Shown: positions 26,229 to 38,065 of the stretch, piece after piece
Layout: the number at the start of each line of letters is the position of its first letter
Numbering within the stretch: position 1 is the first letter of the stretch
NCBI RefSeq assembly: GCF_014529535.1
Contig: NC_050738.1
Location: 124,001 to 188,000 of the forward strand
Origin: Bradysia coprophila
Taxonomy: Eukaryota > Arthropoda > Insecta > Diptera > Sciaridae
Length of the DNA stretch: 64,000 nucleotides
Direction: 5' to 3'
Translations under genes and position numbers: made by a program
The notes under the pieces: model-generated
What the model was told of the DNA's origin: nothing
What the model saw: the letters and a program-made list of their open reading frames with translations, nothing else
The model's database searches: none

Positions 26229-29200
26229 ATGGAAACGAATTTGTTTACGGTCATGTTACTGAACGCAGTGTCCATTCTCATATTCTGTTCAGTTTTTGTT
26301 TCGATAAATGCAACTCCTTCGAGTAGAGAAGGTGACGAGAAATGTGGCTACGAGGTAACTGAATATGTGAAAATTTTGACCGATTTGGATGATTTTCCTG
26401 CATTTACTGTGTCAGTCTATCTATTCACGACGTTACCATTTATTTGAAATACTTCAAGGAAATAGAAGTCAAAAAATATTTGTGCATCCGACAACTGAAA
26501 TACGACCTATTTTGCCATGATTTTTCATTAAGAAATGTCAGTTTTTCCCGAACTATATATCGTGCGGGAAAAAACTTCTTTTCTTTACGATTTATAGTGC
26601 GGGAAAAGAATTACATGAATTTTTCTATGACTATACGATTGATTAAATTTAATATGGTGAATGTGAAGTGTGTATGTTTTCAAGTAAATTGATGTGTTTT
26701 GTCTATTTCAGTTGTCCGATGCACAAAACGTTGTTCGTACCTCGACAGGAAATGGATTTTTTCAGCACACGTCCTAATTTTCTGTCTTGGTACGAAAAAT
26801 ACTATAATGCGTTTGAACCTTTTATCGATAACGACTTATTGGATAAACGAAAAGCAAGTAGAAATGCAGTCTTTAATAGCAGAACGCATGTTAAAAAAAT
26901 GAAGTAAAAGATTTGAAACTTAATATCTTAAGAATAGATCAAGTGAAGTAGCAGATCCAAAGGTCAAACTGCTAATATCACGGCAGAGTAAAGTTAACCA
27001 GGCAGGAGTGGACGTTTGACAAGAGACCTGGATAATCTAGTAGCCCTATATATATATTTTTTGCGAATAAAATTTTTCAATTTATGTCAGTGTTCATTTG
27101 AGTTCATTTTCATACAGTGTATCAGGTCCCTTATTTGACGTTTCGAAAATGAACCGCTCCTGCTTGGTTTTTTTTACTCAGCCGTGCTAATATGATTGCT
27201 GAGAAAGTTTAAAATTTTGACATTGTTTCCATTATATTTTTTATCGTCTAGCAAAAGAGACTGTAACCTTTCAAAGACAGCGACCAGTATAAGTTAATCG
27301 AAGTATTTTCAAAATATAAACGAAAAATATTCACACCACCATAACACCTAGTGTTTTTACTATTTCTTTTTGTCGTTGCTACCCATAATATAACAGATGG
27401 CATAGTCGCTTTCCTTTTGAAACTAACAATTCTCATTTAGGCATGTCCTGCAATAAAACCGGATATGTTGAACGTGCACATTGTGGCGCACACGCATGAC
27501 GATGTTGGTTGGTTGAAAACCGTTGACCAGTACTACTTTGGAAGTAAATGCTCACGTTTTTACTAGAGGCAAAGTGTTAGAAAACTAATTGAATTTGAAT
27601 CGCCCTTCAAGGCAAAAATACCATACAGAAAGCAGGTGTTCAATACATCCTGGATAATGTTGTTCGGGCGTTGCTCCGTAATCCTGACCGTCGATTCATT
27701 TACGTTGAATCAGCATTTTTCACAAAGTGGTGGAACGAACAAACCGATAGTAAGAAAGAGGAAGTGAAAATGTTGGTCAGGGAAGGACGACTATCGTTTG
27801 CCGGTGGAGCATGGTCAATGAATGATGAAGGTGAATATGATTACGAGACAATGACTCAACGATCAATCATTATCATTCTATTGAAGCAATTACACACTAC
27901 CAAAGTATTGTCGATCAATTCACGTGGGGATTACGCTTTTTGAACGACACATTCGGTGAATGTGGACGACCAACGATCGGTTGGCAGATCGATCCGTTCG
28001 GTCATAGCAACGCTCAAGCCACACTGTTCTCCGAAATGGGCTATGACGGAGTGTTCTTTTCACGTTTAGACTACCAGGACAAAATTAAACGAATGAACGA
28101 ATCAAGAATGGAAACCGTTTGGAAATCGAGCCGAAGTTTGGGTTCGACATTACCGATAGACGAATCGTTGGGTTGTTTTTTGCAATAAAACGTGTTACCG
28201 TTTGCAGATGATGCTGACATCTTAGCTGGAGCCTTATACATGCAATGGTATAACGCTCCGAATGGTTTCTGTTTCGATTATCTCTGGTGTGTGGACGATC
28301 CGATTATAGACGATAAACGTAGTGTTGAATACAATGTCGATCGGAGGGTATGACCAGTGAATATGTGTGACGCTCTGTATGATTCAAATTTCATTTTTAC
28401 CATCAGATCTCTGAGTTCGAAAGTGTTATGAGGGATTACGAAAAAGTTTACCGCTCCAATAATGTTATGCTGACGATGGGGGGAGATTTTACATTTCAGA
28501 TTGCAGAGGCGTACTTCAAGAATTTGGATAAACTTATCAAGTAATTGAAATCCATTTAGAGATTAAGCTTTTTATTGATGTACTCGATTGTTGTTGGGAA
28601 TGGGTGATTGGTCAAGTTGTTTTTTTCGTTATCGTCACACGTATTTATACGAGCGGGTAGAGACATATAGACGATAGCGACATAATCAGTGGTCACAAAA
28701 TGTTGCTATATGCTACTACCATTACCATAGCCACATTATGTCTCTCTACCAGGGCCTACTTTTTGGAAACTAATTTCTTGAATTTATCGAAATTTCTCGA
28801 AATTTCTTGAATTTCTCGAAGTTTCTTGAATTTCTCAAAGTTTCTTGAATTTCTCGATTTTCTCTAAAAGTTTCTAAAAAGTAGGCCCTGCTCTCTACCG
28901 TTTGCAGACGGCCTGTTCTATAAAAAAAAATTGTTCTAAAACTACGCGGTCACCGACACATAATTGTTGTGCATGCCGATTGCATCATTTTTATCGTTCT
29001 CTCCTTTCCACATAGACACACCAACGAACGACAGTCTCAGCTAAAAATAAATGCATTCTACTCAACACCTGCGTGCTATTTAAAGTCGCTCCATGATTCG
29101 AACATTGAATGGCCCATCAAGACCGACGATTATTTTCCGTATGCGTCCGATCCACATTCGTATTGGGCTGGATATTATACGTCGAGGGCGACTTTAAAGG

Positions 29201-31398
29201 GATTCGAACGGATGGGCAATCATTTCCTCCAGATATGCAAACAGCTTACAGCCGCATCTGAGGCTGAAGAAAGTTTCTTCGAAGAGAATCTGAACAGTTT
29301 GAGGGGTAAATTTGAATTTTCGTCTGAATTTTTGCATGTTTTTCATGAATATTAATACGAACAACCAGGTATAATGGGCGTGATGCAACACCACGGTAAT
29401 GTTTGTCATGAATTGTTTGAACGACTGATATTTAACATTGATTGACCAATAAAGATGCTGTTACGGGAACCGAGAAGCAACACGTCACAGATGCGTATAG
29501 CCGTGAGTTACATGCATCCATATCGAAATGTGAAATGAACACAAAATCATCGCTGAACCAATTCATCACCAACACATCCGATACTACTGAATGGAAATTC
29601 AATTTTTCGTCATGCTTGCAGCTAAACATTAGCACATGCGATGTTACCGAATCCTCTACAAGATTCGTTGTTACCGTGTACAATCCCCTGTCTCATACTA
29701 CAAGTCAATACGTACGCTTCCCCGTTGCCAATTACAACTATGAAATTCGAGATTCCAGCAATAATTTGGTCGCGTCACAGTTTCTACCAATACCGACACC
29801 ACTTGCTAATCTTCACTATCGCAATAGTGAGGCCACTAACGAAGTTGCATTCTATGCTACTGATATTCCACCGGTCGGTTACAAATCGTTCTTCGTCACA
29901 CGCTTAACCGCTGCGGATCCAGTCAATATTGAAACCCCACCAACGGGTGCTGCAACTGTTGGAGGCGATGACTTTCAAATCAGTTTCACAAATGGATTGC
30001 TGTCTGGAATTACCATCGATGGCGATACAAGTGAATTGTCTCAGAATTTCTTCTATTACACTGGAGCGACTATGAACAACAACATCTTTGCAAATCGGTC
30101 TTCCGGTGCGTATATATTTCGTCCAGCACCGAATACCTCTGACACCCTAATTGGTACCAATGTACAGATAAGTGTCATTCGCGGTAACCTTGTCGACGAA
30201 GTACATCAAATATTCAACGATTGGGTCAGCCAAGTGATCAGAATATACAAAACTCTTCGACACATCGAATTTGAATGGCTTGTTGGACCGATTGCTACTG
30301 AAGATAATATTGCGAAGGAAATCGTTTCCAAATTTACCACAAACATCAATAGTGAGTCGGTCTTTTACACCGATTCGAATGGACGTGATATGATGAGACG
30401 GAAACGTGGCGAGCGGGAAACATGGGATGTTGAAATGTTTGAGCAAATATCGGGGAATTATTATCCAGTCACCACTAGGATTGCAATTGAAGACGAAAAC
30501 TATCGCCTTGCTGTGCTTACTGATCGTGCCGAAGGAGGTTCCAGTTTGGATGATGGTACCATCGAGTTAATGGTAAGTTAAATTTGCTTCTAATTCCACT
30601 TGATGGCGCTTTCAACTCATTGTGGTGGCCTAGGTCCACAGAAGACTGCTTCGAGATGATACATTCGGTGTGGACGAAGCACTGAACGAAACAGCATACG
30701 GCCAAGGTCTTATTGTGCGTGGCAAACATTGGCTGCATTTCGGTAGAAAAACTAGTCAAAGTCCAACATTGGAAGCTCGTGAACGTATCCACCAAAATCA
30801 AGTTCTATTGCCAGTTTGGCCTTTCTTCGATGATGCTACAACAATTAGCTTCAATGATTGGTCGAGTCAGTACACAAACACTGTACGAAGTATTAGATTA
30901 GCCTCGAAAAGGAACGAAATTTTTATAATTTGAACTCGTTCATAGTTTTCGGCCATCGGTGCAGACCTTCCTGCCAACATTTTTCTAATGGCATTCGAAC
31001 CATGGAAGGATAATTCATTTTTGATTCGATTCGAACATATCATGGAAACTGATGAAGATCCACAGCTCTCGATGCCAGTCAGTTTCAATGTGTCGCATAT
31101 TTTCCCCGGCAGCTTTACATTGTCTGAAGTTTCATTGGGTGCAAATCAATGGATTGAAAACATGAGTCGGCTTCGTTTCAAGCACGAGGGATCCGTTCGG
31201 CCAACGGAGGGCAAATCGAATAGGAAGCCAACGGAACGCCAGACAGATGGATCACAGTTTGTCGTTACCATGAATCCAATGGAAATTCGAACATTTATCA
31301 TGACGCCGATAGTTGATTCGGGCAGTGGCACAAAGTCACGCATTGCGGTTGGATTTGTTGTATTAATTTCCGTTTTGGTAAATTTTATTCGAAAATAA
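26229..31398 (+). CDS. Lysosomal-type alpha-mannosidase, GH38
   Basis: This hydrolase removes alpha-linked mannose from N-glycans in lysosomes or outside the cell. Eleven exons give 1037 residues, the family's usual size: 26229-26354, 27441-27543, 27612-27830, 27887-28141, 28208-28347, 28407-28540, 29016-29305, 29369-29395 (27 nt), 29455-30572, 30634-30882, 30946-31398. All phases agree. An N-terminal signal peptide covers about residues 1-27. The zinc site is AHTHDDVGW (His61, Asp63). The catalytic nucleophile is Asp185 in WQIDPFGHS. Family blocks [14 protein letters not shown] and [13 protein letters not shown] are intact. Exon 4 ends in the weak donor GTTCGA. The C terminus carries an extra hydrophobic segment (about residues 1019-1037, [13 protein letters not shown]) after a Ser/Gly-rich stretch, suggesting a membrane or GPI anchor. 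Insects carry several paralogues, so I give no symbol. Two MITEs sit in introns 1 and 6. The lipase at 31606 converges on its 3' end. Confidence 0.93.
26979..27186. mobile_element. Short MITE with CACGGCAGAGTAAA ends, copy B
   Basis: This is the second copy of the family at 18394-18595, in opposite orientation, inside intron 1 of the mannosidase gene. The left end CACGGCAGAGTAAAGTTAAC and the complement of the right end CACGGCTGAGTAAAAAAAAC are inverted repeats. A 7-bp repeat CTAATAT flanks both ends. The internal sequence matches copy A through ATGTCAGTGTTCATTTGAGT. It has no coding capacity. Confidence 0.8.
28750..28890. mobile_element. 141-bp hAT-type MITE in mannosidase intron 6
   Basis: Its ends are CAGGGCCTACTTTTTGGAAA and, as complement on the right, CAGGGCCTACTTTTTAGAAA. 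An exact 8-bp duplication CTCTCTAC flanks it at 28742-28749 and 28891-28898. CAGGG ends with an 8-bp duplication mark the hAT superfamily. Nearly all the interior is a 19-20 bp tandem repeat of the type TTTCTTGAATTTCTCGAAG. It lies well inside the intron between exons 6 and 7. Confidence 0.92.
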
Positions 31399-31605
31399 AT
31401 TGCGAAGTCAACGTGGAATTGAAATGAAGTCAAAGAGTTTGCGTCAGTTAGTTGAAAATTGTTGGACCAAATGAAGTAGTAGATCCATTAATGTTGGTCG
31501 TTTGAGCATCTACTGAGTTCATCGCCTCTTCTAAATGGTATGCAGAGGGTACAGCCACAGGTATAAAACGCTCTCTGCTTTCAGGTTTGTAAAAATGAGT
31601 TTTAA

Positions 31606-33373
31606 TCAAACGGATCTCACCTCATCAATAACTTCTGACAAATTTCCATCCGAAGCATCACTAACACCGCGCTCATAACTTCTCATTATGTCGACAACAC
31701 GATCATAAACCAATGTCCGTTGATCGATAGCCCAAACGTAATCGAAATGATTGAATCGCGGATCATTGATCAGAATTTTATGCACCGGATTGCCCAGTCC
31801 TTGCCAAAGTGTGTCAACGTCAACGGGTTCCGACAATAAATCATTTAACGAATAATATAGCGACACCGGCGCTTGCACATTAGCTAATTTGTAGTTCGGT
31901 GGAGTGAAACTGCCATGTTGGATAATATTTAGGGCTCCGTAGTCATATTTCCGGAACCGACCTGTTCGAATACCTTGCCCATAGTGAATCATCTGATCGG
32001 TAGATGCGCCAGCTGGAAATTAATTTCTTAGAAAATCGTTTGGGCTAGGCATTGTATTTCGTTCTTATTACCGGGAGTATGACCCATAATAACAGGAAGC
32101 ATTGTCTGAAAGTCAATAATATTCGTCAAACCTATTGTCTGTGGGCTACGGCCACTTTTTTGGGCACACTTTCCTAACTTACGTTATTCGTTTGATCCGA
32201 ATTGAAACCACCGATTAAAAACAGTACATTGCTGCATACCACTTGAAACCAAGCTTCATCTCTGCAGGCAGCCTGTCCCAGCAAAGACATAATTTCGTTG
32301 TTCGGTAGAAACTCGTAGATTCCCAATAGTGACGTTGCCATCTGTATTGAACCGTGGAGCAGAAGGTAAACAAAAAATCCAACCAAAAATTTTAGAATGA
32401 AATTACGTCCAGACTGTTGAGAAAGAAAGCTAGCGAACGTACGAACGGACTTCTCAAATTACCCATAAATGCAATCGGAGCCAACATATGCGCACTTATA
32501 ATCCGGCTATTATAGACTGGTCGTTCGGAACACATAACGAAAAAAGCAGTTGTCCCTTGTGAATGACCGACGTAATGAATTCGGTGTTGGGCTGTTCTTG
32601 ATGTTATGTAGTCGATCATATCAGGCAGATCGACAATCCCTATCTGAAATTTTGAATAAATTTTTTTATCACAAGCGGTTTTGATGATCAAGCAACAAGA
32701 TTACATGATGCCAGCTGAAATTCCAAAACCGTCTACGATCACCCCTACGACCATCTGGATCATCTCGAATGTGTTCACGAGAGTAGCGATTTCCTCTCTT
32801 ATTGCCCAACCAAACATCATACCCCAGGTCAGCAAGTACGTATCCAAGGCTATTTTTACCCATCATCACCCATGTTGCTGAGCTGTCTAGTAAACCATGT
32901 TGAAGATATGCTACGGTTTTGCCGAACTTTGCTGGACTCGAAGAACTTCCGGGAATTCTGTGCATTTCAATGATGTAACCGTCTTTGTTCTGAAATCGAT
33001 GTATTTCGCATGGATATCCACGCCTCCTGACTAACTGACACTGTAAGACGAACATGGAAACTGTAATATGTCGCCATCGCCAATATCAATCATATCTTAC
33101 TGTTGTCGAAAATGCGTCCGCTATGATATCTGGATGGATCTGCGTAACATTTATTCCGAATTGCGTCAACAACTCTTCGTCTTTTATCCATTCGAGACCA
33201 GGGTGATTGGAAGCCTTATCGATCAATTCCTCCAAACTCATAGCTGATGCATCTTCGATGAACGGAATATCCGTTAAAATTTGCGGATATATTCTGGTGG
33301 ATGGATCCTCCTCGTCTTGACTGGTCAAAACTGATGCCATCACCGTGAGTAATATGATTACGAAGTGATTCAT
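31606..33373 (-). CDS. Secreted acid lipase, alpha/beta-hydrolase (lipase 3-like)
   Basis: Members of this family hydrolyse triglycerides or sterol esters in gut lumen or lysosomes. Six minus-strand exons, read from the start: 33101-33373, 32705-33040, 32407-32643, 32183-32341, 32072-32105 (34 nt) and 31606-32012, giving 481 residues. A signal peptide covers about residues 1-18. The lipase N-terminal motif reads GYPCEIHRFQNKDGYIIEMH, followed by LQHGLLDSSATWV and GNRYSREH. The nucleophile elbow GHSQG puts the catalytic Ser at about 231. Asp at about 404 (SLNDLLSEP) and His at about 435 (RFNHFDYVWA) complete the triad. The N-terminal extension before the lipase motif, with an EEDPSTRIYPQI-type segment, is longer than in mammalian lysosomal lipase and may be a propeptide. 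Insect genomes hold many such paralogues, so no symbol is given. Confidence 0.92.
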
Positions 33374-34897
33374 ATGTTTAGCTACGTCTGTAAGTACCTA
33401 AGTACTAAGCCTGCGACAAGAAATTATTCCGTTTTGTCTAATTTTAATTTGATAGTTTGAATCTGTTATTGTCGTCGTAACGTGATAATGAACTAAAAGC
33501 CCGACTTTCTTTGAGCTCTAGATTTTATCGAAGATGACCTACTTTCGGTTGCATTAGTTTTAAGTGGTTCTAGCTTAAGTTAAGTGTCATTAAAGATTGC
33601 TGATAGTACTGCTAGTCAAGTTATCAAAAACAATGGCAAAAAAACGATAATCCTGGTTAGTATTCACTTAGAACAAATTATTTTGTACAATCAAACACTA
33701 GACGATACTTTAACCAAAAGAAGTAACAGATTTAAGGATCACACGGCGATACCGCCGATGTTTGTTGAAGGTGAAACTTGACTCACTTTCATATGTGAAA
33801 GTAATTTTTGTGATACTTAAACAGACCAACAACTAACTTATATGTGACTTTGTCAATCGTTTTTCTAACACTGAGTCGATGAATGGCAATTTAATCATTT
33901 AGGGTTTACATAATTTGAACATTTACGAATAAATTGAAGGTAAATTTAAAAGAGGTATAAGAAGTGTATCGCAAGACAAACGTACAGGTACATATCAGGT
34001 GTAACGGTATCAATAGTCATTATAAGTTGTATAGCTGATGGTTCCAACCAACGCACTTCAAGCACAAGTGCTTCGAGTAACAGCTGTCAAATAGAAACAT
34101 TTTATGAAATCGACACTTGTTCAAAGAAAATTAACAGAAAATAAACAGTTTGTGCTCAAAATAGTTCACATCTGTACTCTCAGGTTCAACTGTGTCCAAA
34201 TGTTAATTTTGACGAGTTGGTGATTGTGATCCTAAGCCGAAGGCGCGGATAATAACCCAACTCGTCGAAATAAATATTCGGGCATTGGTGCATATAATTT
34301 TTTATGTTGCGATGCAAAAATTAACCCATACAGAGACATATAAAATATACTACGAGATGGTTCGGAGTTTTTTTTTTAACTTGTGTGGTTGCATCTCTAG
34401 CTTTCAGCTCAAAATGAACGCCTACAAACCAACACTTAATATAATTAATTGTGATCATAAGACTCTAGATGAAATTTTCAAAGTATATAAACACTGAAGG
34501 TAATGCAGACCCTCAACGGATCAGAGAAATTACGGATCCAAACTTTCAGGTGAATTCATTTTCGTATGTTGTCGAACTTAGACTTGTGCAACATGACGGC
34601 CCTAAATACTTCCAATTCACCACTAAATACAACTTAACGCAAACGAATTTGATATGTGTGCAACATAACGCCGCTAAATCGTTCCAGATTCACCACTAGA
34701 TGCAACTTGACGCAAACGAATTCAATACGTGTGTAACATGACATGATTTGCATTACCTTCAGTGTTTAAATACTTTGGAAATTTTAAACAGAAGATAGGC
34801 AAAAACGGCTTTGCTGCTCCACCTCCAAATCTGACGCTTGTTAATTCAGTGTTAAGGATAGTAGCACTTAGCATTAATACTTGTTGTAAAAGATTAT
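33374..34897. other. Lipase 5' flank and repeat-bearing intergenic DNA
   Basis: No gene is supported. The first bases are the lipase promoter and 5' UTR. Near 34052, ACGCACTTCAAGCACAAGTG is followed by ACAGCTGTCAAATAGA; a near copy lies at 36102-36145. Two approximate direct repeats at about 34580-34690 contain GTGCAACATGACGGC and GTGCAACATAACGCC, so a short duplicated segment is present. Confidence 0.45.
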
Positions 34898-35070
34898 GAA
34901 CCAAAAAATTTAAGATAGAAAATTTTAGAAAAAAATTGCGTCACAAGTGGCAGATGATTCAGGACATATTTTTCTCTATTTGAACTATTTTCCTAACAGT
35001 AGTTTCCTCAACATCTGCCACTTGTGACGCAATTTTTTTCTAAAATTTTCTATCTTAAATTTTTTGGTTC
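34898..35070. repeat. Perfect inverted repeat, 59-bp arms, 55-bp loop
   Basis: The left arm 34898-34956 and right arm 35012-35070 are exact reverse complements over 59 bp, from GAACCAAAAAATTTAAGATA to the inner CACAAGTGGCAGATG. The spacer of 55 bp is unrelated to the arms. Perfect arms suggest a recent event or conversion between arms. It may be a small foldback transposon; the adjoining GCGTCACAAGT-type words recur in neighbouring repeats. Confidence 0.9.
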
Positions 35071-35082
35071 AATTTTTTGTTG

Positions 35083-35187
35083 ATAACACTTTTGCGTTGA
35101 TGCGAAAAATGCGTCACCCTCAGCGATATCAGTTATTTTGTAAGTAGAAACAAGGACTTGCGTCACACTTTTACCCTTTAGGGTTTT
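35083..35187. repeat. Dispersed repeat with GCGTCAC motifs, copy 1
   Basis: This resembles 39648-39750 in order: ACACTTTTGCGTTGATG, then CCCTCAGCGATATCAGTTAT, then GACTTGCGTCACACTTTTAC and CCTTTA. The two copies sit on either side of the 109-bp minisatellite and the two hAT elements, about 4.6 kb apart, in the same orientation. Confidence 0.65.
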
Positions 35188-35265
35188 TTGGCGGATATCA
35201 GTTCTTTTGGAAGTTTAGGTGTAAGGGTAACTAGTTTTGTAAGCAAGTCATGTCGACAACAGCTG

Positions 35266-35715
35266 AAATCCAACAAAAAATCCGATGGAAGTGTGGAAGT
35301 GCCAGAGGAATCATCTTTCATCCCAAAATTTAGGAACCAACCTCGGAACACCTCAATTATATCGAAAATAACCCAAATCCATCGAAAAATCCAATGGAAG
35401 TTAGGAAGTGCCAGAGGAATCATCTGTCATCCCAAAATTTAGGAACCAACCTCGGAACACCTCACTTATATCGAAAATAACCCAAATCCATCGAAAAATC
35501 CGATGGAAGTTAAGAAGTGCCAGAGGAATCATCTGTCATACCCAAAATTTAGGAACCAACCTTGAAACACCTCACTTATGTCGAAAATAACTAAAATCCA
35601 TCGAAAAATCCGATGGAAGTAAGGAAGCGCCAGAGGAATCATCTGTCATCCAAAAATCTAGGAACCAACCTTGGAACACATGATTTATGACGAAAATAAC
35701 CCAAATCCATCAAAA
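35266..35715. repeat. 109-bp tandem repeat, about four copies
   Basis: The word GCCAGAGGAATCATCT recurs at about 35301, 35410, 35519 and 35629, giving a period of 109-110 bp. Each unit also contains TCCGATGGAAGT, AAATTTAGGAACCAACC and TCGAAAATAACC. The first and last units are most diverged, as expected of an array that grew from the middle. Open readings in several units are by-products of the period and have no known homology. Confidence 0.9.
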
Positions 35716-35766
35716 CACTTTTTCCAACATTCATAATTATTAGCTGAAAAAAAATTATTTCTTTTC

Positions 35767-35792
35767 ACACACACACACACACACAACACACG
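35767..35792. repeat. CA dinucleotide microsatellite
   Basis: A pure CA run followed by CAACACACG, about 50 bp after the end of the 109-bp tandem array. Confidence 0.85.
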
Positions 35793-35882
35793 CTGTTATA
35801 TGGCATTGTATGGAAACTTCCAGGAGTCCTAGCTCCCAAAAACGCTTGCATACCCCCATTTTTTAAAATCTTATTTTGATCT

Positions 35883-36665
35883 AGGGCCGTAGTAACGTGT
35901 GATAGCTCGTTGAACTCGTATTGATGCCCAGATTCCAAATATCTAAGTTTGGGGGTCATTGGAGTTAAGAGGGAGAACTAAAAAAGTTGCTGTAAATATG
36001 CTCCGCCGTCCTCAAAAAAATTTTGTTAAAACATTTTTGGTAGTGGACTTGCGTCACGCCCGTTAACTAACGTGCGGGCATGATTTATTCAGTCTATTAT
36101 CAACGCACTTCAAGCAAAAGTTCTTCAAATGACAGCTGTCAAATAGAGTACTATATTTTGCATGAAAATTTTTGTATTTTTTTTTTTTAGTGCCAAAGTT
36201 TGTATGACACTCTATTAAGAGTACCACTATCATGCAAAAGTGTGAGACCATTAGCACGAATAATGGATTTTACTTGGGTTGACAACTTCTGAGATTTATG
36301 GAATAAATGAAGTAAAACTCGGAATGAATGGACTAAAACTTTAGCGAAGTGGCAAAAACTCAAAATGAATTAACTAACCGCATAGTTTGAAAATATCATC
36401 AAACAAATGTAATAGAATTTCGGAATAAATAAATAAAAATAAAAAATTATTTGAAACAAATCTGGGAAAATCTAAAAAAATCATGCCCGCACGTTAGTAA
36501 GCGGGCGTGACGCAAGTCCTCTACCAAAAATGTTTTTTACAAATTTTTTGGGGATGGCGTACGTACAGCAACTTTTTGATTTCCCCCCTTAACTCCAACG
36601 ACCTTTAAACTTAGATATTTGGCATCCATACGGGTTCAACGAGCTATCACACGTTACAGTAGCTT
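35883..36665. mobile_element. Foldback element with arms of about 190 bp
   Basis: The left arm runs from about 35883 (AACGTGTGATAGCTCGTTGA) to 36082 (ACGTGCGGGCATGATT). The right arm runs from about 36480 (ATCATGCCCGCACGTTAG) to 36665 (GTTCAACGAGCTATCACACG). The arms are inverted, imperfect copies and share the CGTGACGCAAGTC word. The loop of about 400 bp holds a copy of the GCACTTCAAGCAAAAGT word seen at 34054. Confidence 0.75.
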
Positions 36666-36732
36666 ACAATTTGGCTGAGATAATAATTTCCAAAATTTTG
36701 GTTTTTGTATGAAAATAAGGAATAGTATTTTT

Positions 36733-37403
36733 CATGCTTCGGGGCCGAAAATGAGGGCAATTTTTCGAATTTTCTCGGGTTTCCGGCCCTCTGCATGAAA
36801 ACTTACATGTGCACCTGTTTTGGACGGTTGATTTAAGGCACTTTCGCTTGTAAGCCTCACTTCGTTCGGCCTACAATCCGCGAAATCGCCTAAAATCAAT
36901 CGTCCAAAACAGGTACACAAATAACCATTACATGACTAGGGATAAAAAGATGAAAAGTAGAGTTTTCGTGTGAATTTTGTTGATCCGAGGCGAAGCCGAG
37001 GTCAATAAACACACGAAAACGAGACTTTTCATTTTTATCCCGAGTTATGTATAGTTAGTTACGTATCGATTGAGTAGGCCGAAAGAGTTACGTATTAAGT
37101 TTTGTATGCTTGCTAAGAGGACCGAAAGTAAAGAAATGTAAATTCGCTTTCGCCCCTTGAATTGACATTTCTTTACTTTCGGTCCTCTTAGCAAGCATAC
37201 AATAGTTATTTGTGTATCTGTTTTGGACGATTGTTTTTAGGCAATTTCGCTTGTTGTAGCCCGAAATCGTCCAAAACAGATACTCAAAAAAAATTTCATG
37301 TAAGGGGTCGAAAACCTGAGAAAAATATCGAAACTCCCTCATTTTCGGCCCCGACACATGAAAAACTTAATACGTAACTCTTTCGGCCTACTCAATCGAT
37401 ACG
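36733..37403. repeat. Palindrome cluster, copy 2, with an extra hairpin
   Basis: The GGGGCCGAAAATGAGGG start and the TTTTGGACG hairpin of 19144-19320 are repeated at 36741-36916. A different hairpin follows at about 36939-37042: GGGATAAAAAGATGAAAAGT pairs with CTTTTCATTTTTATCCC around CGAGGCGAAGCCGAGG. The TACGTATCGATTGAGTAGG palindrome follows, with arms at about 37061-37101 and 37366-37403, but its centre is filled by 265 bp that are themselves inverted fragments of the same family. The TAAATA end is interrupted by the hAT element at 37410. Confidence 0.7.
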
Positions 37404-37888
37404 TAAATATAGAGGTGTGCACCGCCGATTTTACGCCGGCGCGCCGCCGATTTTTTGCTAAATTTTCGGCGCGCCGCCGCCGAAAAATAATAGCTCACGC
37501 CGCCGCCGCCGCCGATTGTATTTTCGTCGCGCCGAAATTTTATACGTTTAGTGCTTTCAGAAATTTTAATGGGCGACAATAAATATAAACTTAAATTGAA
37601 AAATCTATACAAAAGTGTGTGCCTGAGTACATGTACAAGGTTTTAGCAAATGTTTATCGCTCTTAATTTATAAGTCAGGTTTCTATATGCTGCTATGTTT
37701 CTATATGCGTAGAAAGGAGTTTTTTGTTAAAAAATTTTTGTTGAAACTTTGGGTTTTTCTTCTTACTTGCACTGTACGACGGTGATTTTGTTTCTGATGC
37801 TACGATAGGGTTATCTTCGAAGTAGCTTTCTATAACGTATCCTATTTCTATCAGTAGATGGCAAGTGTTTTATGCATATTTTTAAATA

Positions 37889-38065
37889 CTTCTTCTTCTT
37901 CTTTTTCAGCCTGTTTCTATCCACTGCTGGATGTAGGCCTCTCCAACTTCTTTCCATTTCGTACGATCCATTGCCATTTGCTGCCAGTTTGTACCTGCAA
38001 TATTCTTAATTCCGTTTGTCCATCTCTCTGGTGGTCTACCTATAGCTCGTCTTTTATATGGTCGC
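37889..38065 (-). pseudogene. LINE open reading frame 2 tail, 5'-truncated
   Basis: On the minus strand the reading gives KRRAIGRPPERWTNGI, then KNIAGTNWQQMAMDRTKW, then KEVGEAYIQQW, stop, and an AGAAGAAGAAG tail. This is the C-terminal end typical of reverse-transcriptase proteins of insect non-LTR elements (pattern GRP..RW.D.I...AG..W...A.DR..W...EEAY.QQW). Only this tail remains, inserted within the hAT-type element. Confidence 0.75.

Noticed and set aside
26668-26907. Open reading in mannosidase intron 1 preceded by a TTTCAG acceptor
   Set aside because: Joined to exon 1 in phase it hits a stop, while exon 27441-27543 restores the conserved protein. Probably chance.
35188-35590. Repeated reading VPEESSFIPKFRNQPRNTS-like, as a repeat protein
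   Set aside because: Explained by the 109-bp tandem repeat. The period is not a multiple of three, so the frame changes from unit to unit.
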